From positions 1-41,103 of the IMG/VR virus record IMGVR_UViG_3300020057_000069: DNA of 41,103 bases; one strand, written 5' to 3'. Shown here piece by piece: positions 14,219 through 20,392 of the stretch (position 1 is the stretch's first letter; each line of letters opens with the position of its first letter). Both the position numbers and the translations under genes were made by a program. The stretch comes from a virus. The notes beneath the pieces are model-generated. The model was not told where the DNA came from and did no database searches. It saw only the letters and a program-made list of their open reading frames with translations.

Positions 14219-14921
14219 ATTACACCGCAAAATTCTTGACAATGGAATAATGAAAGATGCCACTGCTTGGCAGGTTTTTAGCTGGCTTCTTTTAATGGTT
14301 GACAGAAAGACCGGAAAAGCAAATTTTGGTAGGTTTTGGGCTAGTAAGAGTTTAGGGCTTAACAGCAACACATTTTATAAAGCTCTCTTAAGATTATCAA
14401 AAAAGTGGCAAATGGTAACACTAAGCAGTAACAACAAATTTACAGAATGTAGCCTCATAAATTGGGAAAAGTATCAATCTGGTAACAGCGATGGTAACAA
14501 CAAAGTAACAACAAGGGAACAACAAAGTAACACTATACAAGAAGTAGAGAATATAGAATTAAGAATATTATCTGCTGATAATACAGAAAAAGAAAAACAT
14601 CCCAATAAGCTCTTACTAAACAAATCCCAACAAATGATGTTCTTAAAAGAGTTTCCCGGACTTGCAACGTCAGAATTAGTTGAGCAAAAAGAGAAATGTA
14701 ATGCCTATATGACCATGTCATCGAAGAATTATACCAACCCCGGTCTATTCTTCCGAGGATGGTTAAGAACCCATATGAGCGAAAAGACAACCAAGATATC
14801 CATTGACGTAGAAACTGCTAAGGTAATCGCTCCCTTGATTTCTCCTGAAGAAGAAGCGGCTGGTAAAAAGAAGCTGCAGGAGATTAGGGTGAGATTAAAA
14901 AATAAATTTTCCATAAATTAG
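14196..14921 (+). CDS. DnaD-like phage replisome organiser, 241 aa
   Basis: Residues 1-90 (GWVKLHRKILDNGIMKD, WQVFSWLLLMVDRKTG, GLNSNTFYKALLRLSKK) match the winged-helix N-terminus of phage replisome organisers and DnaD/primosomal initiators. The middle is Asn/Thr/Gln-rich and probably disordered. The C-terminal part (NPGLFFRGWLRTH) resembles the helicase-loading segment. Such proteins bind the origin and recruit host helicase, in line with the absence of a phage polymerase. AAGGAGAAAGAGC precedes the ATG. Confidence 0.75.
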   Translation: MDNTGWVKLHRKILDNGIMKDATAWQVFSWLLLMVDRKTGKANFGRFWASKSLGLNSNTFYKALLRLSKKWQMVTLSSNNKFTECSLINWEKYQSGNSDGNNKVTTREQQSNTIQEVENIELRILSADNTEKEKHPNKLLLNKSQQMMFLKEFPGLATSELVEQKEKCNAYMTMSSKNYTNPGLFFRGWLRTHMSEKTTKISIDVETAKVIAPLISPEEEAAGKKKLQEIRVRLKNKFSIN

Positions 14922-14922
14922 T

Positions 14923-15144
14923 ATGAATAAGACTACCTTAGAACACTTACAGCACCTTCGGCAAGACATACAACAAATAGAAGATAGGCTGGCACTACTT
15001 CGTGTGGCCTGGGTAAAGGCATCTCCCGGACAAAAGAGGTATATAGTATCTGTGGCGAAGGTTTCAAAAGAAGAGTTGGCTAGGTTGAAGGTAAAGCTGG
15101 ATAAAAACGCTGCGCTTGACAAGCAACTAACAGTCCGTGTATAA
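14923..15144 (+). CDS. Helical hypothetical protein, 73 aa
   Basis: Starts one base after the replisome organiser gene. Strongly helical with heptad-like Leu spacing (LEHLQHLRQDIQQIEDRLALL), so a coiled coil is likely. Its last codons contain the -35 element of the next promoter and its stop codon lies in the -10. Function unknown; it could partner the replication protein. Confidence 0.6.
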   Translation: MNKTTLEHLQHLRQDIQQIEDRLALLRVAWVKASPGQKRYIVSVAKVSKEELARLKVKLDKNAALDKQLTVRV

Positions 15145-15145
15145 T
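15116..15145 (+). promoter_or_regulatory. Consensus promoter giving a leaderless mRNA
   Basis: TTGACA (15116-15121), 18-bp spacer, TATAAT (15140-15145), lying in the 3' end of the upstream gene. The predicted transcript start (15152-15153) coincides with ATG 15153. Confidence 0.75.
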
Positions 15146-15152
15146 TATCTGT

Positions 15153-15290
15153 ATGGACTTCAAAGACCACAAGGAAATCTTCGCAGAGATGGGAAGAGTC
15201 TCCAGAAAGAAACGCTTAGAAGGAATGACCCCTAAGCAAATAAGCGATTACATGAAAAGGGTTAGAGCAGGTAAAAAGGAAGCTAAATAG
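15153..15290 (+). CDS. Basic small protein, 45 aa, leaderless
   Basis: Encodes MDFKDHKEIFAEMGRVSRKKR... with a basic C-terminus (KRVRAGKKEAK). There is no Shine-Dalgarno sequence. The TATAAT ending at 15145 puts the transcript start at or next to the ATG, so initiation is probably leaderless. The strong promoter and early position suggest a host take-over or regulatory factor. No family is recognised. Confidence 0.6.
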   Translation: MDFKDHKEIFAEMGRVSRKKRLEGMTPKQISDYMKRVRAGKKEAK

Positions 15291-15307
15291 CAAAACTCTT
15301 ACAGGAC

Positions 15308-15336
15308 TTGACAAGACAAACAGTTTGTGATACACT
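15308..15336 (+). promoter_or_regulatory. Promoter with palindromic spacer (possible operator)
   Basis: TTGACA (15308-15313), 17-bp spacer, TACACT (15331-15336). The spacer holds a palindrome ACAAAC-A-GTTTGT (15316-15328), the classic place for a repressor site. The predicted start is 1-2 bases before ATG 15345. Confidence 0.7.
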
Positions 15337-15344
15337 ACCATCAC

Positions 15345-15590
15345 ATGAAGCTCACAGCATACGATCTATCGGAATTATTCATCGCATCGGCAGAAAGACA
15401 CCTCAGCGTTGCAAAGATAGCTAATTCTCAAACGCATTTTTACTCTGAAAAAGTAGGCGCGGAAATACTCCAAGCTATGCAGGATAACTATGACTCGGAG
15501 AAAGAATATACCTCACAGATAGAGTGGCTGACATTAGCAGATCAAAGCAAAGAGATAGACCTAATCGAGTTACACGGAGGAACGATATGA
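15345..15590 (+). CDS. Hypothetical protein, 81 aa, leaderless
   Basis: Helical, acidic protein (LSELFIASAERHLSVAKIAN). A GTG at 15327 is in frame but lies inside the promoter, so ATG 15345 is preferred. The promoter places the 5' end within 2 bases of this ATG and there is no Shine-Dalgarno sequence. It overlaps the transglycosylase gene by ATGA, so this start should set expression of both. Function unknown. Confidence 0.6.
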   Translation: MKLTAYDLSELFIASAERHLSVAKIANSQTHFYSEKVGAEILQAMQDNYDSEKEYTSQIEWLTLADQSKEIDLIELHGGTI

Positions 15591-16114
15591 GAAGCAGATT
15601 AAACAGACAGGGTAGCAATCAATATCGAAACAAGAGGCGTTCATCGTGGAAGATCTACACTTTCGGATACATCATCGTTGTGCTTCTTTTCATCCTGACG
15701 GCTCAGTATTACAAGAATGAAGGTGCTGCCAAGGTTTACGCTGAGGAAGTTTATACAGCAGAAAACATCATCTCCCCACTCGCTGACGAGCCAAAGGTTA
15801 AAGAGGCCACTGATAAACAGTCGATATCAATAAGAAATAAAATCCGTGAGGTATTCGGAGATCATGCTGATAAAGCGTTCAAGGTCCTCTCTTGTGAGAA
15901 TGCAGCACTTAATCCTAACGCAGTGAATACAGCAGGAAACGAGCCGGCAGGCAGTCGCGACATCGGAGTATTTCAAATCAACGAATATTGGCAGAAAACA
16001 CAGGGAAAGTTCTTATTCGATCCTGAGGTAAATATCAAAATCGCTTACATCATCTTTAAAGATAACGGCTATTCATTTGATCGTTGGACATGTGGAAGAA
16101 AGTTTGGAATCTAA
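15587..16114 (+). CDS. Membrane-anchored lytic transglycosylase (SLT fold), 175 aa
   Basis: A basic N-terminus is followed by one transmembrane helix (about residues 23-41, IYTFGYIIVVLLFILTA), then a linker and an SLT/lysozyme-like domain from about residue 84. E104 in SCENAALNPNAVN is the probable catalytic glutamate, followed by DIGVFQINEYW and a final AYIIFKDNGYSFDRWTC, all typical of the family. It should cut the glycan strand from outside the membrane. GGAGG precedes ATG 15587, which overlaps the upstream stop. It sits in the early region, far from the endolysin, so roles in entry, early wall change or superinfection exclusion are possible. Confidence 0.8.
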   Translation: MRSRLNRQGSNQYRNKRRSSWKIYTFGYIIVVLLFILTAQYYKNEGAAKVYAEEVYTAENIISPLADEPKVKEATDKQSISIRNKIREVFGDHADKAFKVLSCENAALNPNAVNTAGNEPAGSRDIGVFQINEYWQKTQGKFLFDPEVNIKIAYIIFKDNGYSFDRWTCGRKFGI

Positions 16115-16125
16115 GGAGGAAAATT

Positions 16126-16626
16126 ATGCCAGTTAATATACACGGAAAACAATACATCACAGTAGCAGAGAGACTTGCGGAAGCACGAGAGGATTTAGTC
16201 TCGATAAACACTGAGGTCATCCCTAATGGTGGATCAGTTGTTATCAAGGCAACAGTCGTGACAAAAAAAGGTACTTTCACAGGTATCTCAGCAGCGAACC
16301 CAAATAAGTCAATTGAGAAGCAATCCCCTTATGAAGTCGCTGAGACATCAGCAGTAGGTAGAGCCTTGGGGTTCGCAGGATACGGAGTAATCGACAGCAT
16401 TGCATCAGCTGATGAAATCGTAAAGGCTCAGGCAGTTCAGGAAGAGGATGACGGATTAGTGAGGGAAGTATACGAGGACAGGGCAACAATTGATGCGAGG
16501 CATCAACCAAGGACATGCTCTGAGCATCAAGTAGAGATGGAGCGGAAGATATCAGTAAAGACAGATAAAGCCTACTGGTCACACAGAGAGAATGGGCAAA
16601 TTTGTTTTGGGAAAGGACTTCAATGA
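16126..16626 (+). CDS. Single-strand annealing/ssDNA-binding-like recombination protein, 166 aa
   Basis: ATG 16126 follows AAGGAGG; the longer frame from 16084 would include that site. The pattern VNIHGKQYITVAERL, VVIKATV, then ETSAVGRALGFAGYG and SIASADEIV is what I recognise from phage ERF/Rad52-type or ssDNA-binding proteins. The C-terminus (CSEHQVEM ... YWSHRENGQICFG) looks like a small zinc-binding knuckle. With RusA nearby, the phage has an annealing-plus-resolvase recombination set. The subfamily is uncertain. Confidence 0.6.
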   Translation: MPVNIHGKQYITVAERLAEAREDLVSINTEVIPNGGSVVIKATVVTKKGTFTGISAANPNKSIEKQSPYEVAETSAVGRALGFAGYGVIDSIASADEIVKAQAVQEEDDGLVREVYEDRATIDARHQPRTCSEHQVEMERKISVKTDKAYWSHRENGQICFGKGLQ

Positions 16627-16691
16627 CTCTCATTGGTTGCAGCAATGTGGACGAGTGAGTAGTGGTGTGGTCTGAAAAGACAGGGATTTAC

Positions 16692-16738
16692 GCTAGGGGA
16701 GATCCTCGAAATGGGCAGAAACATTTTTCTCCCCTAGC
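16692..16738 (+). other. 11-bp perfect inverted repeat in an intergenic stretch
   Basis: GCTAGGGGAGA (16692-16702) and TCTCCCCTAGC (16728-16738) can pair around a 25-nt loop. No T-run follows, so it is not a standard terminator. It lies in a 129-base gap (16627-16755), the clearest non-coding element of the early region. It could be a structured RNA, protein-binding site or replication element. Confidence 0.6.
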
Positions 16739-16755
16739 AAACATAGAGTTGGACT

Positions 16756-17076
16756 ATGAAAACACAACAAGATAAAGTTTTACAGTTACTAAAAGCATCA
16801 GGATCTAGGGGTGTTAATTCCTACGACCTTACATATCTCCACGCAATTAAACAAGCACCGACTCGAATCTCCGAATTAAAAGAACAAAATCATCGGATAT
16901 TTTCACGCACAGAGAAGAATAGAAGCGTTACCTACATTTTACAAAGCAACTTTGTCCCCACCACCAAGAACAAAGAAACTGATGAAGAATATGTTTGGAT
17001 ATACGAAGAAAACTCTGCTCGTCGCGTTTCTAGATCTCAAATGAAGCCTACTCAATTAAACCTGAGTATGACTTGA
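16756..17076 (+). CDS. Helix-turn-helix protein, 106 aa
   Basis: The first 55 residues (QQDKVLQLLKASGSRGVNSYDLTYLHAIKQAPTRISELKEQ) form a winged-helix pattern like HTH_39 phage proteins, with ITR/RISELK as recognition helix. The C-terminal half is charged and less ordered. Probably a DNA-binding accessory or regulator. There is no obvious Shine-Dalgarno sequence. It lies just after the large inverted repeat, which it might bind. Confidence 0.65.
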   Translation: MKTQQDKVLQLLKASGSRGVNSYDLTYLHAIKQAPTRISELKEQNHRIFSRTEKNRSVTYILQSNFVPTTKNKETDEEYVWIYEENSARRVSRSQMKPTQLNLSMT

Positions 17077-17130
17077 GGGAGAGAGGGCGTGAGCCTTAGT
17101 TGATTGATACAGTAAATATTATTTAAGTAC

Positions 17131-17277
17131 ATGAATATTATCAATGATTTAAAAGAAAGATTAGAGAAGTTAAGGAAGAAATGGGTAGATCGTCCTGCAA
17201 TGAGAAGTCTTACTGAGAAACGGGCGAAGATACTAAAAACCTTGTTGGAAAAGTATGAAGGAAAAGAAATTGCATAA
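17131..17277 (+). CDS. Basic helical peptide, 48 aa
   Basis: MNIINDLKERLEKLRKKWVDRP... is basic and helical with a Leu heptad pattern. There is no Shine-Dalgarno sequence. A TATTAT 8 bases upstream with a poor -35 (TTAGTT, 15-bp spacer) might give another leaderless start. Its end overlaps the next gene by 23 bases. Function unknown. Confidence 0.5.
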   Translation: MNIINDLKERLEKLRKKWVDRPAMRSLTEKRAKILKTLLEKYEGKEIA

Positions 17278-17383
17278 GTGTTTTGATTGCAAAGCCCTAG
17301 TTCATATGAACGCGGATAGATGCAAGCCCTGCTCAGAAGACCATAGGGAGCAGAAAGCAAGAGAGTACTCAAAAAGTAAATGA
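17255..17383 (+). CDS. Zinc-ribbon peptide, 42 aa
   Basis: Contains CFDC and CKPC spaced as CxxC-x11-CxxC, a compact zinc ribbon, then a charged tail. It starts inside the previous gene in another frame and overlaps rusA by ATGA. The paired cysteines and coupling support a real gene. Probably nucleic-acid binding. Confidence 0.6.
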   Translation: MKEKKLHKCFDCKALVHMNADRCKPCSEDHREQKAREYSKSK

Positions 17384-17748
17384 AAAATTGTATTTTTATC
17401 ATCCCTGGAGAATTAACTGATCTGAATACGTATATAAACGCTGAGAGAACAAATCGTTATAAGGCAGCGAGTATCAAGAAAGCTGAAACGCAGCGAGTTT
17501 GGGGAGAGTTAGAGAATCAGAAGGTAAAACCGATTAAGGGAATAGTTGAGATGATCTGTACATGGTATACCAAGGATCTCAAGAAGGATAGCGACAATGT
17601 AGCATTTGCTCTCAAATACATATTAGATGGCATGGTGCTTGCGAAAGTGTTGCCGGACGATAGCAGGAAGTATACAGGCTCGATTGTGCATATATTCGAT
17701 GTTGACGCTAAGAAACCAAGAGTTGAGATAGATATAACGCAGAGATAA
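17380..17748 (+). CDS. rusA: RusA-like Holliday junction resolvase, 122 aa
   Basis: The pattern KKDSDNVAFALKYILDGMV ... LPDDSRKY is diagnostic for RusA. D70 and D72 plus D93 (or D94) form the metal-binding acidic set, N73 follows, and D83 lies in the ILDGM motif. RusA dimers cut four-way junctions formed in recombination and replication, which helps produce packageable DNA. Length is normal for the family. Translation is probably coupled to the zinc-ribbon gene by ATGA. Confidence 0.88.
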   Translation: MKNCIFIIPGELTDLNTYINAERTNRYKAASIKKAETQRVWGELENQKVKPIKGIVEMICTWYTKDLKKDSDNVAFALKYILDGMVLAKVLPDDSRKYTGSIVHIFDVDAKKPRVEIDITQR

Positions 17749-17763
17749 TTTTCATACTGTCCT

Positions 17764-17883
17764 ATGAAAAACAATCGAACAGCAAAAGCTGTGTACAGGG
17801 TACTTGAGTATCTTGCGAAAAGATATAACAGTCAGATGTGTAGAGATCTCTGCTATAGAATCTATTGGGAGTTTACAAAATGA
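17764..17883 (+). CDS. Basic hypothetical peptide, 39 aa
   Basis: MKNNRTAKAVYRVLEYLAKRY... is basic and helical with two cysteines. It overlaps the next start by ATGA, first of a chain of four genes joined by 4-base overlaps (17764-18627). No family is recognised. Confidence 0.5.
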   Translation: MKNNRTAKAVYRVLEYLAKRYNSQMCRDLCYRIYWEFTK

Positions 17884-18038
17884 ATTTAGATATAGTTAGT
17901 TACATGGCAGGACTTTTAACTTTTCCGGCAATACTCGTTGGGCTGAGTATCTTATTAGGAGCAATCAGTAGTGTTGAGGATAGGGAGCGAGAAGAAGAAT
18001 TATTCGATTGGAAAAATTCGTATAAGGATAAGCTATGA
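17880..18038 (+). CDS. Single-pass membrane protein, 52 aa
   Basis: One hydrophobic helix (MAGLLTFPAILVGLSILLGAI, about residues 9-28, longer pieces not listed) followed by a charged tail (EDREREEELFDWKNSYKDK). The layout suggests an inner-membrane protein with a cytoplasmic acidic tail. ATGA overlaps on both sides indicate coupled translation. Function unknown. Confidence 0.55.
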   Translation: MNLDIVSYMAGLLTFPAILVGLSILLGAISSVEDREREEELFDWKNSYKDKL

Positions 18039-18109
18039 GGTGTATTTTAAATGTAATTATGTTTTTTGTTATTCTTTTTAGCTTGGCTGTAGTTTGGGTA
18101 TTGTTATGA
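18035..18109 (+). CDS. 24-aa transmembrane peptide
   Basis: MRCILNVIMFFVILFSLAVV then WVLL: one hydrophobic helix. It is linked by ATGA overlaps to both neighbours, which is the main argument that it is translated. It may be an independent membrane peptide or mainly a coupling ORF for the repeat protein. Confidence 0.5.
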   Translation: MRCILNVIMFFVILFSLAVVWVLL

Positions 18110-18627
18110 AAAAACTAACACTTAAATACTACTTCCATATTCACCATGGAATACTGGTAGAGGCATTGACTGAACCTTTAAAAAATAGGATTAAATACAT
18201 TAAGGAGAATAAACCAAAGGATGAGATTGAGTTAAGGCTAAAACTTATCAAACCTGTCAAGGGTAAGTTACCTAGTGAGTTTATTGAAGCAGACCAAACA
18301 TGGGATAAAGCATACCAAGCACGGGATAAAGCATACCAAGCAAGGGGTAAAGCACACCAAACATGGGATAAAGCATACCAAGCATGGGATAAAGCATACC
18401 AAGCAAGGGGTAAAGCAAACCAAGCATTCATTAAAGCAGACCAAGCAAGGGGTAAAGCAAACCAAGCATGGGGTAAAGCAAACCAAGCAGCGGATAAAGC
18501 AGACCAAGCATGGGATAAAGCACGAGAAGATAACATGCCAGCTCTTGAGAAGTTACATAAAAAAGAATGTGGATGTGGGTGGAACGGAGAAACTATCTTT
18601 ACTGAAGAGAATGGGTTGGATAAATAA
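18106..18627 (+). CDS. Heptad-repeat protein, 173 aa
   Basis: ATG 18106 overlaps the upstream stop; a TTG at 18094 is in frame but lies inside the previous gene. After about 61 residues (KYYFHIHHGILVEAL...) come 11 tandem seven-residue units of the type DKAYQAR/GKANQAW (77 residues), then a CGCGWNG segment that may bind metal. The units carry Ala and aromatic residues at regular spacing and should form a long helix or coiled coil. No family is recognised. The repeat is also conserved in DNA (21-bp units). Confidence 0.6.
   Translation: MKKLTLKYYFHIHHGILVEALTEPLKNRIKYIKENKPKDEIELRLKLIKPVKGKLPSEFIEADQTWDKAYQARDKAYQARGKAHQTWDKAYQAWDKAYQARGKANQAFIKADQARGKANQAWGKANQAADKADQAWDKAREDNMPALEKLHKKECGCGWNGETIFTEENGLDK
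18289..18519 (+). repeat. Eleven 21-bp tandem repeats
   Basis: Units of 21 bp with core GGRTAAAGCANACCAAGCA, all in frame with 18106-18627. They are nearly identical in DNA, so the array is young or kept homogeneous. Several shadow frames stay open on both strands for this reason. The units also look iteron-like. Confidence 0.85.
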
Positions 18628-18628
18628 T

Positions 18629-18784
18629 ATGAAAAAACTAACTAAAGAAGAACAAAGAGCCGAGGCATGGGAGGTCTGCAATGCAATAACAGAATTAGCA
18701 TGGAAAGCCTACCTAGCAACACAAGACTTAGCATATGAAGCCTACAGTGTAAAACTCAGGGAGATATACAAGGAGAGTAAATAA
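18629..18784 (+). CDS. Small helical acidic protein, 51 aa
   Basis: Begins with the same 27 bases, coding MKKLTKEEQ, as the gene at 19678. Its body (EAWEVCNAITELAWKAYLAT) resembles the 21164 protein (EAMEAYEAIVNP ... TKAYIAKCKEI). It ends in KESK encoded by AAGGAGAGTAAA, which doubles as ribosome-binding site of the next gene. Probably one of a family of duplicated small genes. Function unknown. Confidence 0.6.
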   Translation: MKKLTKEEQRAEAWEVCNAITELAWKAYLATQDLAYEAYSVKLREIYKESK

Positions 18785-18785
18785 T

Positions 18786-19049
18786 ATGAAAAATTACTAT
18801 AAAAAGGAAAAAATAAAATTTATGGCTACAATTGGATGGAATGGTGGAACTGTCGAGAAGGCTCTTAATGCAGTGATTACAGATCAAGGCTTTCTAAAAA
18901 AACGTAAAGGATATAAAACTTTTGGTGAGATGGTTGATGTACTTTGGAAAATAAATAAACAAAATAGAAAGATGGGATTTACTTCGGAATATACAGTTAT
19001 TTTACCATTAAAGGGAACAAAACCAATTTATAAAAAGACACTTAACTAA
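18786..19049 (+). CDS. Hypothetical basic protein, 87 aa
   Basis: AGGAG at the end of the previous gene serves ATG 18786. A second in-frame ATG at 18822 begins MATIGWNGGTVEKAL and may be the original start. A basic alpha/beta protein with FLKKRKGYKTFGEMVDVLW. No family is recognised. It is followed by the recurring CCTTTACTTATATG junction. Confidence 0.6.
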   Translation: MKNYYKKEKIKFMATIGWNGGTVEKALNAVITDQGFLKKRKGYKTFGEMVDVLWKINKQNRKMGFTSEYTVILPLKGTKPIYKKTLN

Positions 19050-19061
19050 ACCTTTACTTAT

Positions 19062-19661
19062 ATGAAAACTGATTCAACCAAAATAATATTGGACTTATGT
19101 GGTGGTACTGGCGCATGGTCAAAACCATATAAAGATGCTGGCTATGATGTGAGACTAATTACGTTACCGGATAATGACGTTAGAACTTATGAGCCACCTG
19201 AAAATGTATACGGGATTTTAGCAGCTCCGCCTTGCACTATGTTTTCGTTAGCGAGAACAAGAGCTAAAAAGCCAAGAGATTTTAATGAGGGAATGGAAAC
19301 TGTAGAAGTATGTTTACAGATTATATGGAAATGTAGAAAACAAAACAAGCTAGCCTTCTGGGCGTTAGAAAATCCAATGGGATATTTAAGACAATTTTTA
19401 GGTAAACCACCATTTCATTTTAACCCCTGGGAATTTGGAGATGCTTACACTAAAGGGACTGATATTTGGGGATACTTCAACTTCCCTATTAAAAAGTTTA
19501 CAAATATCGACCAGGTAATGACTGAAGACCAAAAACTCAAGTGTTCAATCAATAATCGTAAACTTCCAAGTATCTCAATGATAACAGGAAGCAAGCAACA
19601 GACAGCTAGGGCAATTACCCCACAAGGTTTTGCACAAGCATTTTATAAAGCTAATACTTAA
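19062..19661 (+). CDS. C5-cytosine DNA methyltransferase-like protein, 199 aa
   Basis: Motif I LDLCGGTGAWSKP (SAM binding), motif IV AAPPCTMFS with probable catalytic C58, and motif VI-like ALENPMGYL support a cytosine-5 methyltransferase. At 199 aa it is much shorter than cellular Dcm enzymes and seems to lack a large target-recognition domain, as in other small phage homologues. It may protect phage DNA from restriction or mark it for another role. The start follows the recurring CCTTTACTTATATG junction with no Shine-Dalgarno sequence. Confidence 0.75.
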   Translation: MKTDSTKIILDLCGGTGAWSKPYKDAGYDVRLITLPDNDVRTYEPPENVYGILAAPPCTMFSLARTRAKKPRDFNEGMETVEVCLQIIWKCRKQNKLAFWALENPMGYLRQFLGKPPFHFNPWEFGDAYTKGTDIWGYFNFPIKKFTNIDQVMTEDQKLKCSINNRKLPSISMITGSKQQTARAITPQGFAQAFYKANT

Positions 19662-19677
19662 CTAAACCTTTACTTAT

Positions 19678-19812
19678 ATGAAAAAACTAACTAAAGAAGA
19701 ACAAGCATTTGATGAACAGTTTGATCCTATGAAAGCAATAGAGCAATTGGTAGACGAAGCAAAGAGGCTTAAAGAGAAGTACTCAGACAAGGAGAAAGGA
19801 CAAGATGAATAA
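19678..19812 (+). CDS. Small charged protein, 44 aa
   Basis: Starts at a CCTTTACTTATATG junction with the same MKKLTKEEQ-coding bases as the gene at 18629, then diverges (AFDEQFDPMKAIEQLVDEAK). The end codes SDKEKGQDE, whose GACAAGGAG bases provide the ribosome-binding site of the next gene, with which it overlaps. Acidic and helical; function unknown. Confidence 0.55.
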   Translation: MKKLTKEEQAFDEQFDPMKAIEQLVDEAKRLKEKYSDKEKGQDE

Positions 19813-19918
19813 CAACGGAACACCATATACTGATGAAGAATGGAAAGCGTGGTACGCAAATGAAAGCAGTAGCGAAAGATTTGAAAGAGAACAAGAAAGA
19901 AAGGAGCAAGATGAATAA
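19805..19918 (+). CDS. Small acidic peptide, 37 aa
   Basis: MNNNGTPYTDEEWKAWYANE... starts by overlap with the previous gene (AAGATGAATAAC). It is Glu/Arg-rich at the end, where AAAGGAGCAAG also serves as ribosome-binding site of the next gene. No family is recognised. Confidence 0.5.
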   Translation: MNNNGTPYTDEEWKAWYANESSSERFEREQERKEQDE

Positions 19919-20084
19919 CTATATAAGAAAAACATATTCAGAGTTAGTAGCGTTACGTCGATTGAAAGAGATTGAGAAAAAAAATGGAGGCTTGATCAAT
20001 GGTAACTTTTCTTTTGTGGCACATGAAAATAAAATTAAAGTGAAGCGGTTACGTGAGCTTTACCAGGAGGAGAGTACGGCATGA
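19911..20084 (+). CDS. Basic helical protein, 57 aa
   Basis: ATG 19911 follows AAAGGAGCAAG; the longer frame from 19833 would swallow that site. MNNYIRKTYSELVALRRLKEIEKK... is a basic helical peptide. It overlaps the next gene by ATGA and shares the ATGAATAAC start of its neighbours. Function unknown. Confidence 0.55.
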   Translation: MNNYIRKTYSELVALRRLKEIEKKNGGLINGNFSFVAHENKIKVKRLRELYQEESTA

Positions 20085-20392
20085 ATAACTTAATAGCTGA
20101 GAGTATCAAGTGCTCAGTGAATTTTAGCAATAAGCCTATATGTAAAAGCAATTATCCTTGTGGTTGTCATTTTGGAGAGACTATTCACATGGATGGCTTT
20201 TGTGCTTGTGACGTTGATAAGTTTATCAAGCAAAAACTCCAAGCCATAGCAGAAAAAACGAGGGAGGATACAAAAAAGGAAATACTAAAAGATATAGCGA
20301 CAGCATATCACGGTACAGATGATAGTTCTGAGGGTGCAACAGTGTTATTTATAAAGATTAGGGATAAGTTATCAGACAAGGAGAGTAAATGA
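20081..20392 (+). CDS. Cys-rich small protein, paralogue of 20878, 103 aa
   Basis: The first 30 bases (MNNLIAESIK) are identical to those of the gene at 20878, and both contain an AIAEKTRE block and end in DKESK. Unlike its partner it has an inserted Cys/His-rich segment (CKSNYPCGCHFGE ... GFCACD) that could bind zinc. The pair is a tandem duplication separated by two genes. Overlaps on both sides are ATGA. Confidence 0.6.
   Translation: MNNLIAESIKCSVNFSNKPICKSNYPCGCHFGETIHMDGFCACDVDKFIKQKLQAIAEKTREDTKKEILKDIATAYHGTDDSSEGATVLFIKIRDKLSDKESK

Noticed and set aside
14196-14921. Lysogeny module around the replication gene
   Set aside because: No integrase, excisionase, CI-like repressor or attachment site was seen. 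One palindrome in a promoter is not enough.
16728-16738. Intrinsic terminator at the 16.7-kb inverted repeat
   Set aside because: No U-tract follows the stem on the + strand. On the minus strand the few Ts do not follow directly either.
16627-16755. tRNA gene
   Set aside because: The strong stem suggested an RNA gene, but there is no cloverleaf, no TTCRA T-loop and no CCA end.
18289-18519. CRISPR array
   Set aside because: The repeats are contiguous 21-bp coding units with no spacers.
18275-18784. Long alternative frames on both strands through the 21-bp repeats (for example a KQTKHGI repeat protein)
   Set aside because: A 21-bp unit without stop codons keeps several frames open by periodicity. 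The frame at 18106 has upstream coupling and non-repeat flanks that make sense, and the end of the alternative + frame is the separate gene at 18629.
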